Shown here piece after piece: positions 1 to 6,752 of a stretch of DNA of 64,000 nucleotides. Location of the stretch: the NCBI RefSeq assembly GCF_963664915.1, contig NZ_OY761810.1, positions 2,866,661-2,930,660 of the forward strand. Reading direction: 5' to 3'. Numbering within the stretch: position 1 is the first letter of the stretch; every line of letters starts with the position of its first letter. Position numbers and translations under genes: made by a program. The notes beneath the pieces were generated by a model. The model searched no databases and was not told the origin of the DNA. It saw only the letters and a list, made by a program, of their open reading frames with translations. This DNA comes from an uncultured Caproiciproducens sp. (GTDB lineage: Bacteria > Bacillota > Clostridia > Oscillospirales > Acutalibacteraceae).

Positions 1-360
1 GGCACAGTTGACCCCAAGCAGTTCTATTTCACACTCACTTACAATTTCCTGCTGATTATCGTTTTGGGCGGCATGGGCAGCATCAGCGGCACTGTCATCG
101 CTTCCTTTATTGTGACGTGCGGCCTGGAGCTTCTCCGCTCTTTTGATGAGCCGCTGACCATTGCGGGCTATGAAATGTCGCTGTTCCGTCCCGGCTTCAG
201 CATGGTGATTTTCTCTGTACTTCTAATGGTGATCGTACTGTTCTACAGTAAAGGTCTGATGGGCAGAACCGAGCTGACCTGGGACAGATTATTCAGCTTT
301 ATTGCTAAAATCAAGGCAAAGCTATCCCCGAAAAGCACAGAGGGGGGCAGCACGAAATGA
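1..360 (+). CDS. livM: Branched-chain amino-acid ABC transporter permease LivM, C-terminal part
   Basis: This is the 3' end of a gene that starts left of the window; frame 1 is open from base 1. The visible 119 residues contain the LivM-type sequence VLGGMGSISGTV followed by two hydrophobic segments (about residues 30-50 and 60-80) and a charged cytoplasmic tail. LivM is one of the two membrane permeases that import leucine, isoleucine and valine from a periplasmic-type binding protein. The stop codon overlaps the livG start by four bases (ATGA), so the genes are translationally coupled. The family call is strong because the order livM-livG-livF is canonical. The substrate could be another amino acid or a small amide, as these transporters vary. 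Confidence 0.9.
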   Translation, partial: GTVDPKQFYFTLTYNFLLIIVLGGMGSISGTVIASFIVTCGLELLRSFDEPLTIAGYEMSLFRPGFSMVIFSVLLMVIVLFYSKGLMGRTELTWDRLFSFIAKIKAKLSPKSTEGGSTK

Positions 361-1169
361 CCGTAGAAAACATCAACGAAACAATTGATAAAAACGTCGT
401 ACTGAGAACCGAAAATATGACAATGCAGTTCGGAGGCGTCGTCGCTGTTGACAATTTGCATCTGACCATCCGTGAACATCAGATTGTCGCATTGATTGGT
501 CCGAACGGCGCGGGCAAGACGACAGCATTCAATATGATTACCGGTGTATACACCCCTTCAAGCGGCAAGATATTTTTACGCGGCGAAGATATCACAGGCG
601 TGAGCCCGGACAAAATTACCCGCAAAGGAGTGGCGCGTACCTTCCAGAACATACGCCTCTTTAAGGACTTATCTGTATTCGATAATATCATTATTGCAAA
701 GCACTTTTCCATGAAGAGTAACATTTTCAGCGCCACACTTCGTCTACCGGGCGCAGTGCGGGCCGAAAAAAGGATGCGTGAGGAAAGCGAGGAGCTCCTT
801 GAAAGAATGGGTCTGGCGGATGTTAAAAACGCCGTTGCGAGCTCTCTTCCCTACGGACAGCAGCGCCGACTTGAAATTGCGCGCGCACTTGCGACAAAAC
901 CGGAGCTTCTTCTTCTTGATGAACCTGCCGCAGGCATGAATCCGCAGGAAACAGAAGATTTAACCGCTTCCATTAAACAAATTCAGCAGGATTTTGACTT
1001 GACGGTTTTCCTGATTGAACACCATATGGATCTTGTAATGGAAATATCCGACCGGATTTATGTACTGGACTTCGGTCAGACAATCGGCAAGGGCTCACCC
1101 GCCGAAATACAAAATAACAAGCGTGTGGTAGAGGCTTATCTGGGGGTGGAAGACGATGCTGAAAATTGA
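357..1169 (+). CDS. livG: Branched-chain amino-acid ABC transporter ATPase LivG
   Basis: A 270-residue ABC ATPase that powers uptake through LivH/LivM. The Walker A motif GPNGAGKT lies at residues 48-55. The signature is the LivG-type YGQQRRLEIARAL rather than LSGGQ, and Walker B is LLLLDEP followed by AAGMNPQE. The sequence TFQNIRLF after the Q-loop is also typical of LivG. It overlaps livM by four bases and the following livF by 14 bases, so the three form one operon. Length is slightly above the usual 255 because of an N-terminal extension of about 15 residues. Confidence 0.95.
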   Translation: MTVENINETIDKNVVLRTENMTMQFGGVVAVDNLHLTIREHQIVALIGPNGAGKTTAFNMITGVYTPSSGKIFLRGEDITGVSPDKITRKGVARTFQNIRLFKDLSVFDNIIIAKHFSMKSNIFSATLRLPGAVRAEKRMREESEELLERMGLADVKNAVASSLPYGQQRRLEIARALATKPELLLLDEPAAGMNPQETEDLTASIKQIQQDFDLTVFLIEHHMDLVMEISDRIYVLDFGQTIGKGSPAEIQNNKRVVEAYLGVEDDAEN

Positions 1170-1878
1170 GAATTTATTTGTATCCTACGGCGGTATTGAA
1201 GCCGTAAAAGGAATATCTTTTGAGGTACCGGATAAAAGTATTGTTACGCTGATCGGCGCGAACGGCGCGGGCAAAAGCACTACTCTGCGCGCCGTGGTCG
1301 GTCTTGTCAAACCCCAGAGCGGTAAAATTGTTTATAATGATAATGACATTACCGGAAAGCCGTCTGAGGAAATCGTAAAACATAGGATTACGCTTGTTCC
1401 GGAAGGCCGCCGTATTTTCCCAAATCTAACCGTGTATGAGAACTTAAAAATAGGCGCCTACATGAGAAAAGACGATTATTCCGAGGATGTTAAATGGGTT
1501 TACGACCTTTTCCCCCGCCTAAAAGAGCGTTCCTGGCAGCTTTCCGGAACATTGTCCGGCGGTGAACAGCAGATGCTCGCTGTGGGACGCGCTTTGATGA
1601 GCAAGCCTGAACTGATTATGATGGATGAGCCGTCACTTGGCCTCGCCCCTCTTGTAGTAAAGGGTATTTTTGAAATTATTAAAGAGATCAATAAATTGGG
1701 TGTTACAATTTTGCTCATTGAGCAGAACGCTAATCTTGCGCTGCGTGTTGCGGATCAGGGGCATGTCCTTGAGACGGGACGCATTAAGCTTTCCGGCAAA
1801 GGGCATGAACTTCTTGAAAATGCTGAAGTGAAAGCCGCCTATCTGGGCAACAAAAAACGTGAGGTACCGGCTCAATAA
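1156..1878 (+). CDS. livF: Branched-chain amino-acid ABC transporter ATPase LivF
   Basis: The second ATPase of the transporter, 240 residues. Walker A GANGAGKST is at residues 34-42, the signature LSGGEQQML begins near residue 133, and Walker B is IMMDEPSLGLAP. The sequence VPEGRRIFPNLTVYENL between Q-loop and signature is diagnostic for LivF. It starts inside the last codons of livG, which implies coupling, and it ends the operon: a strong hairpin follows 17 bases after the stop. LivG and LivF are thought to form a heterodimer on the cytoplasmic face. Confidence 0.95.
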   Translation: MLKIENLFVSYGGIEAVKGISFEVPDKSIVTLIGANGAGKSTTLRAVVGLVKPQSGKIVYNDNDITGKPSEEIVKHRITLVPEGRRIFPNLTVYENLKIGAYMRKDDYSEDVKWVYDLFPRLKERSWQLSGTLSGGEQQMLAVGRALMSKPELIMMDEPSLGLAPLVVKGIFEIIKEINKLGVTILLIEQNANLALRVADQGHVLETGRIKLSGKGHELLENAEVKAAYLGNKKREVPAQ

Positions 1879-1895
1879 AAACTTATGTTGGTGTA

Positions 1896-1931
1896 AAACA
1901 GGACCAATGGCGGCTGCCATTGGTCCTGTTT
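1896..1931. terminator. Bidirectional terminator between livF and the NYN gene
   Basis: A perfect 16-bp stem (1896-1911 with 1916-1931) with a GGCT tetraloop. The stem ends in TTT on the plus strand and AAAC on the other, and lies between convergent genes. The T-tract is short, so termination strength is uncertain, but position and stem are persuasive. Confidence 0.75.
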
Positions 1932-1952
1932 CGTATATCAGAGCATGTTGAT

Positions 1953-2750
1953 TCAAACTTTTCGTACTTTATTGATGGGGTTTTTCCCGACAATGTTTTG
2001 CGGTACCGAAATGCTTTTCTCTTTTACATAAACCAGCCTGTTGTATCCGTCGCTGTTCCTTTCAGATAAAATATCGAACACTTTCAACGACTGAATCAGC
2101 GGAGTCAGCTTTTTAAAGCCATAGTTTCTGACATCAAAATCGGGATAACGCCGAACCAGCATATTGCCGATCTCACCGACGAACGCCCTGCCGTCATCAT
2201 CGGATATCTCCTGAACAATCGTCTGCACAGCGCTTTTAATCGTTTCAAGCGGAGTCATTTCGGGCGCGACAATTTCCGTTTCCCCCTCCGGCGGTAAATT
2301 ATTCGGCACTGCATCCTGTGCCAAAACCTCTAAATAACGAAACTTATTACATGCTGAAATAAACGGGGGCGGCGTCTTTTTTTCACCCATGCCAACCACA
2401 TTCATTCCGGATTCGCGCAGACGCACAGCCAGGCGCGTGAAGTCGCTGTCACTGGACACGATACAAAATCCCTCTACATTGCCGGAATACAGGATGTCCA
2501 TCGCATCAATAATCATCGCAGAATCCGTAGCATTTTTTCCTGTAGTGTAGCCGTATTGCTGGATGGGCGTAATGGAGAACTCCAGCAGGACATTCTTCCA
2601 TGTGCCAAGCGCAGGTTTCGTCCAGTCGCCGTAAATTCGTTTGTAAGTTGCCACACCGTCATTGGAAACTTCATCCAAAATGTATTTAATATATTTTTCG
2701 GATACATTATCCGCATCGATTAATACTGCAAGTCGGTTATCTTTCGGCAT
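1953..2750 (-). CDS. NYN-domain (PIN-like) protein with C-terminal OST-HTH/LOTUS domain
   Basis: A 265-residue two-domain protein. Residues about 5-140 form a NYN (LabA/DUF88-like, PIN-fold) domain. Acidic residues expected to bind metal are seen in LIDADN (D12, D14), in TDSAMIIDAMD, and in VSSDSDF. Residues about 175-255 match an OST-HTH/LOTUS winged-helix domain, with the pattern VGEIGNMLVRRYPDF followed by GFKKLTPLIQSL. NYN domains are predicted or proven ribonucleases and LOTUS domains bind RNA, so an RNA-processing role is likely, but the target is unknown. The start is supported by a GAGG box a few bases upstream. The gene stands alone between two terminators. Confidence 0.85.
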   Translation of the reverse strand: MPKDNRLAVLIDADNVSEKYIKYILDEVSNDGVATYKRIYGDWTKPALGTWKNVLLEFSITPIQQYGYTTGKNATDSAMIIDAMDILYSGNVEGFCIVSSDSDFTRLAVRLRESGMNVVGMGEKKTPPPFISACNKFRYLEVLAQDAVPNNLPPEGETEIVAPEMTPLETIKSAVQTIVQEISDDDGRAFVGEIGNMLVRRYPDFDVRNYGFKKLTPLIQSLKVFDILSERNSDGYNRLVYVKEKSISVPQNIVGKNPINKVRKV

Positions 2751-2801
2751 AAAAATACCTCACTTTTCTTTTTTGTTCAAATTTTAATACGCTCTTCCTC
2801 A

Positions 2802-2830
2802 TTGTTTACATTTTACATTATTAGTATAAT
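2802..2830 (+). promoter_or_regulatory. Sigma-A-like promoter in the NYN/lysC intergenic region
   Basis: A -35 TTGTTT (2802-2807) and a perfect -10 TATAAT (2825-2830) are separated by 17 bases on the plus strand. Transcription would begin near 2837. No convincing protein gene follows before the hairpin at 3038, so this may drive a small RNA. Prediction from consensus only. Confidence 0.45.
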
Positions 2831-2836
2831 TCATAT

Positions 2837-3071
2837 GGAAGAAATTATCAATCAGATTATATAAGTGACACAAAGTTTGCAGTATCAATCTAAACGGAAG
2901 CGCTTGTCTGCGAGAAACAGTTACCCCCAGTCAAGCATGCTGCCACCTGCGTTACATCCGGAAATTAGAGAAATACAGGAAAACATCAAAACAAATCTCT
3001 CGAAATTCTTACAATCTGCTATAAACTATTTCGTGACAAAAGGGCTTCTTCGTAATTGAAGAAGCCCTTTT
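2837..3071 (+). ncRNA. Candidate small RNA (or very small protein) transcript, about 235 nt
   Basis: This 430-base gap between the NYN gene and lysC holds a plus-strand promoter-like sequence and, about 200 bases further, a strong hairpin terminator; both neighbours are on the minus strand. The only open frame is a GTG-started 64-codon frame (2865-3059) with no Shine-Dalgarno sequence, and it runs into the terminator stem, so it is probably not coding. I do not recognise a known RNA family. The call rests on promoter and terminator geometry alone. Confidence 0.35.
3038..3071. terminator. Bidirectional terminator downstream of lysC
   Basis: A perfect 14-bp stem (3038-3051 with 3058-3071) with a GTAATT loop; the stem ends in TTTT on the plus strand and in TTTT on the minus strand as well. 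It serves the hom-thrB-lysC operon on the minus strand and any plus-strand transcript from 2837. Confidence 0.75.
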
Positions 3072-3179
3072 ATGTGATTTACATTGATCTTATTCATTGT
3101 TATTCATGCCAGGAGCAAAATTCAGCCTAAACTGTAGCTTCATTACAGCGGCCGGCAAAACAAAAATCAAACTGGAATG

Positions 3180-4400
3180 TTAAGCATCCATCGCCTCGCT
3201 GAAGAACTTGTTATGCACCGCCGTGACAGCCTTGTCGGCGTCGGAACGGTCAATTAAAACTGAAATCTTAATCTCACTGGTAGCAATCATCTGAATGTTG
3301 ACATTTGCTTCAAACAGAGCTTCAAACATTTGCGCAGCCGTACCGGGATGAGTTTCCATTCCAGCGCCCACAATGGAGACTTTGGCAACATTCTCATCGT
3401 ATACCACACTTGTCGCACCGATCAGTTCCACGTAAGGATTCAAAATGTCAATGGTTTCTTTCAGATGCGCCTGACTGACTGTAAAGCTGATATCCTTCGT
3501 TCCGTTTCTTCCCACAGACTGAAGGATGATATCAACATTAATATTTTTTGCGGAAAGCTTTGAGAAGATTTTAAAAGCAAGGCCCGGTCTGTCGGGCACG
3601 CCGATAATCGAAATGCGGGCGACATCCTCGTCTTTTGCAATACCGCTGATAAGCATTTTTTCCACTTTTGTTGCCTCCTTAACAATTGTGCCCGGTTTTC
3701 TTGTCATGCTGGAAAGGACTTCAAGCTGAATACCATACTTTTTTGCCATTTCAACAGAACGGTTATTGAGTACCTGCGCGCCCAACGTCGCGAGTTCAAG
3801 CATTTCATCATAGGAAATGTAGGCCAGCTTTCTTGCATTTTTTACTTTACGCGGATCGGCTGTAAAAACACCTTCCACATCCGTAAAAATCTGACACAAG
3901 TCTGCGTTCATCACCGCCGCGATGGCCACCGCGCTGGTGTCTGAACCGCCCCGGCCCAGCGTCGTCATATCGTTGTAACGGTTAATTCCCTGAAATCCAG
4001 TAACAATAACAATATTTCTTTTATCAAGTTCTTTCTTAATACGATCCGGCACAATACGCTTAATTCGGGCGCTGCCATAGGCCGAGCTGGTATAAAATCC
4101 AGCCTGCCAGCCCAGAAGGGAAACCACCGGATAACCAAGTTTTTCAATCGCCATAGCCAAAAGAGAGGCGGAAATCTGTTCACCGGAAGTAAGAAGCATA
4201 TCCATTTCTCTTTTTGAGGCACACTGATTAATTTCTTTTGCCTTTGCGATTAAGTCGTCTGTCGTATCACCCTGTGCGGACACAACAACAACAATATCAT
4301 TACCCTGAGAATAGGTTTTTGTGACAATATCAGCGACATTATAAACGCGTTCGGCATTGGCTACGGAACTGCCGCCGAACTTCTGGACTATAAGACTCAT
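3180..4400 (-). CDS. lysC: Aspartate kinase
   Basis: A 406-residue monofunctional aspartokinase that phosphorylates aspartate, the first step to lysine, threonine and methionine. The N-terminal kinase domain begins with VQKFGGSSVAN and contains GRGGSDTSAVA (phosphate-binding loop) and TDVEGVFTADPR. Two ACT domains (about residues 265-400) provide allosteric feedback; ISIIGVPDRPGLA opens the first. Length and layout match the lysine- or threonine-regulated class of Gram-positive bacteria. It is the last gene of hom-thrB-lysC, 34 bases after thrB, which ties it to threonine supply. thrC is not in the window. Confidence 0.95.
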   Translation of the reverse strand: MSLIVQKFGGSSVANAERVYNVADIVTKTYSQGNDIVVVVSAQGDTTDDLIAKAKEINQCASKREMDMLLTSGEQISASLLAMAIEKLGYPVVSLLGWQAGFYTSSAYGSARIKRIVPDRIKKELDKRNIVIVTGFQGINRYNDMTTLGRGGSDTSAVAIAAVMNADLCQIFTDVEGVFTADPRKVKNARKLAYISYDEMLELATLGAQVLNNRSVEMAKKYGIQLEVLSSMTRKPGTIVKEATKVEKMLISGIAKDEDVARISIIGVPDRPGLAFKIFSKLSAKNINVDIILQSVGRNGTKDISFTVSQAHLKETIDILNPYVELIGATSVVYDENVAKVSIVGAGMETHPGTAAQMFEALFEANVNIQMIATSEIKISVLIDRSDADKAVTAVHNKFFSEAMDA

Positions 4401-4434
4401 TAGGTTCCATCCCCCATATTAAAGTAAAAAAGTA

Positions 4435-5331
4435 TTATTCAATTGATATCTGCGCTCCGTCTGAATCAGTGTTTAAAACTTTTATCTGCCAGCCGGTAAT
4501 ACCCTTTTCTTCCAGATGATTTGCTGCATATTTAGCAAAAATATCCGTATCGGCTGCATCAATCATGGAAATAATGGTCGGTCCGGCTCCGCTAACATAG
4601 GTTCCGAGCGAACCGAGTTCATAACTGAGACGGAACACGTCATCCAAATGCTCAATCAGGCTTGCCCTGTAAGGCTGATGAATTTTATCCTGTACCGCTA
4701 CGCGCAGGTTCTCAAGTTTTCCTGAAAAAAGCGAAGCAGCCATCAGCGCCGATCTTGAAAGATTGTAAACGGCGTCGCTTCTAGAATATTCCTTTGGAAG
4801 CACGGAACGTGCTTTTTCGGTTTTCAGTTCAAAAGGCGGAACAAACAGGGCAAAACGTATTTTTTCGGAAACGGGAACACTGACACTGTAAACTCTGCCC
4901 GCCTCCATCGCGGAAGCGGCAAGTCCTCCTTCAATGGCAGGCGTGGTGTTGTCCGGATGCCCTTCAATTTCAGCGGCGAGGTTAATCAATTCCTGAGCGG
5001 ATAGCGGGCCGCCCAAAAGGCGGTTTGCGCCCAAAATTCCGGCAACAATACAGGCTGAGCTGCTTCCCAAACCGCGTGCCATTGGTATATTGTTCAGCTG
5101 AACAATTTTTAATCCGGGCAGTTTGCGGCCGCATTTTTCGTAGACCTGCTTTGCAGCCCAAAAAATCAAATTACTGTCATCGGTCGGCACCTGAATATCG
5201 TCCTTACAGGAAATATCAATGGTATCGGATTCTTCCATCCACACCTGATTATACAGATTCAACGCGATTCCGAGTGAGTCAAAGCCGGAACCGAGGTTCG
5301 CACTGGTCGCCGGCACTTGAATTCTTATCAT
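4435..5331 (-). CDS. thrB: Homoserine kinase
   Basis: A 298-residue GHMP-family kinase that phosphorylates homoserine on the path to threonine. The N-terminal motif IRIQVPATSANLGSGFDSLG and the ATP-binding loop ARGLGSSSACIVAG (about residues 88-101) are characteristic, and GTYVSGAGPTIISM is the third GHMP motif near the C-terminus. It lies 26 bases after hom and 34 bases before lysC on the same strand, an operon arrangement that supports the substrate assignment over other GHMP kinases. Confidence 0.95.
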   Translation of the reverse strand: MIRIQVPATSANLGSGFDSLGIALNLYNQVWMEESDTIDISCKDDIQVPTDDSNLIFWAAKQVYEKCGRKLPGLKIVQLNNIPMARGLGSSSACIVAGILGANRLLGGPLSAQELINLAAEIEGHPDNTTPAIEGGLAASAMEAGRVYSVSVPVSEKIRFALFVPPFELKTEKARSVLPKEYSRSDAVYNLSRSALMAASLFSGKLENLRVAVQDKIHQPYRASLIEHLDDVFRLSYELGSLGTYVSGAGPTIISMIDAADTDIFAKYAANHLEEKGITGWQIKVLNTDSDGAQISIE

Positions 5332-5357
5332 ATCATATCAACATCCTAAAAATGAAT

Positions 5358-6602
5358 TTACAGGTCTCCTATGCGGATTGTATTCTTCACATCCACACCA
5401 AGTGTATCCAGCTCAGCCAGTTTTGCGGCAATTGCTTTTTCCTGCATGACATCGGTTACAAAAGCAATTTCACCGCTACCGGCTTTTTTGCGTGAAAGCC
5501 GGCTCACGCCGCCGAAGATTTGATTAATGTTTTTAAATGCAAGATCTTCATTGTCCGTTTTTGCGCGAACAAACATGGCCACATCATTCAGAAGATAGTC
5601 CTCTACGTAATCTTTTGATCCATCTTCCCAATAAAGATATTTCCTTGCTTTAAAATGCTTGACACAGTCAATAACATCAGCGACAACCGCGCTTGCGGTC
5701 GGAAGCTTTCCCGCACCTTTTCCGTAAAAAACCACATCGCCTGTCGAATCTCCGCGCACCATAATGCCATTAAATACATCGTCAACATTGGCAAGCTGAC
5801 TGTCGCGCGAAATAAACATTGGGCACACAATAATCTGAAGCTTTTCGTCCCCCATCATTTTCACCTGACCAATCAGCTTCACAACACCGCCCCACGCGGT
5901 CGCATATTCCACATCTGCCAGAGTTATTTTGGTAATTCCCTCGGTGTGCACCTGTTCCGGATAAACATGTTTGCCGTATGCCAGAGAGGCTAGAATACAT
6001 ATTTTTCGGCATGCGTCAAAGCCTTCAACATCCGCGGCGGGATTCCGTTCCGCATAACCCAGCTTTTGCGCAAGCGCCAGAGTATCATCAAAAGTCATTT
6101 GTTCGCGAATCATCTTCGTCAAAATAAAGTTGGTCGTACCATTTAAAATTCCTGCAATTTCAACCACATCATTCGCCGCAAGGCATTGGCTGATTGGGCG
6201 GATAATTGGGATTCCTCCGCCGACACTCGCTTCAAACAAAAAATTCAGATTATTTTTTTGCGCGATTTTCAACAGCTCGGCACCCTTCGTAGCAACCAGT
6301 TCTTTATTGGAGGTAACCACACTTTTGCCAGCTTCGAGGCAGCGTTTTACATACTCAAAGGCCGGTTTTAAACCGCCCATCACTTCCACCACAATTTTAA
6401 TCTCGGGGTCGTTCAGTATTTTATCAAATGAATTTGTGAATTTACTTTCAAACGGGCTACCGGGGAATTCACGCAAATCTAGTATATATTTAATATTAAT
6501 TTGCTCTTTCGCACGTTTAGCAATATTTTCTGCATGGTTGGTCAAAACCTCCACCACGCCGGAGCCGACTACGCCATATCCCATTACAGCTATTTCTACC
6601 AT
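5358..6602 (-). CDS. hom: Homoserine dehydrogenase
   Basis: Reduces aspartate semialdehyde to homoserine with NAD(P)H. The Rossmann loop GYGVVGSGVVE is near the N-terminus; EVMGG and the conserved AGILNGTTNFILTKM plus AEADPSAD-like GYAERNPAADVEG define the catalytic domain. A C-terminal ACT-like regulatory domain extends to about residue 414. I chose the ATG at 6602: AGGAGGT sits eight bases before it, whereas an in-frame GTG at 6611 lies inside that ribosome-binding site. It is the first gene of hom-thrB-lysC. Confidence 0.95.
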   Translation of the reverse strand: MVEIAVMGYGVVGSGVVEVLTNHAENIAKRAKEQINIKYILDLREFPGSPFESKFTNSFDKILNDPEIKIVVEVMGGLKPAFEYVKRCLEAGKSVVTSNKELVATKGAELLKIAQKNNLNFLFEASVGGGIPIIRPISQCLAANDVVEIAGILNGTTNFILTKMIREQMTFDDTLALAQKLGYAERNPAADVEGFDACRKICILASLAYGKHVYPEQVHTEGITKITLADVEYATAWGGVVKLIGQVKMMGDEKLQIIVCPMFISRDSQLANVDDVFNGIMVRGDSTGDVVFYGKGAGKLPTASAVVADVIDCVKHFKARKYLYWEDGSKDYVEDYLLNDVAMFVRAKTDNEDLAFKNINQIFGGVSRLSRKKAGSGEIAFVTDVMQEKAIAAKLAELDTLGVDVKNTIRIGDL

Positions 6603-6707
6603 ATGTAGCACCTCCTATTTTTTCTACAAATCTCTAAAATAATGATTATAGACACTTTAACAGTTTAACACGTTTCATCGTAACATTCAATTTGCAAATT
6701 AAACGAA

Positions 6708-6737
6708 ATGCAGATGCCCCGAAACAGGCATCCGCAT
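6708..6737 (-). terminator. Terminator after the penicillin-binding protein gene
   Basis: An 11-bp stem with one A/C mismatch (6708-6718 with 6727-6737), 16 bases beyond the stop codon at 6753. On the minus strand it is followed by a T-rich TTCGTTTAATTT. It also isolates the downstream hom operon. Confidence 0.65.
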
Positions 6738-6752
6738 AAAAATGACATAACT

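Noticed and set aside
2865-3059. 64-codon GTG-started frame in the NYN/lysC gap
   Set aside because: No ribosome-binding site, no recognisable motif, and its end lies inside a terminator stem. Kept only as part of a possible small RNA.
6130-6642. 170-codon plus-strand frame opposite hom
   Set aside because: Antisense to the conserved NAD-binding and catalytic domain of homoserine dehydrogenase; no ribosome-binding site or known motif.
6603-6707. T-box or riboswitch leader before hom
   Set aside because: The interval between the upstream terminator and the start codon is about 105 bases with no T-box sequence or specifier stem; only a plain -10-like TATAAT is seen.
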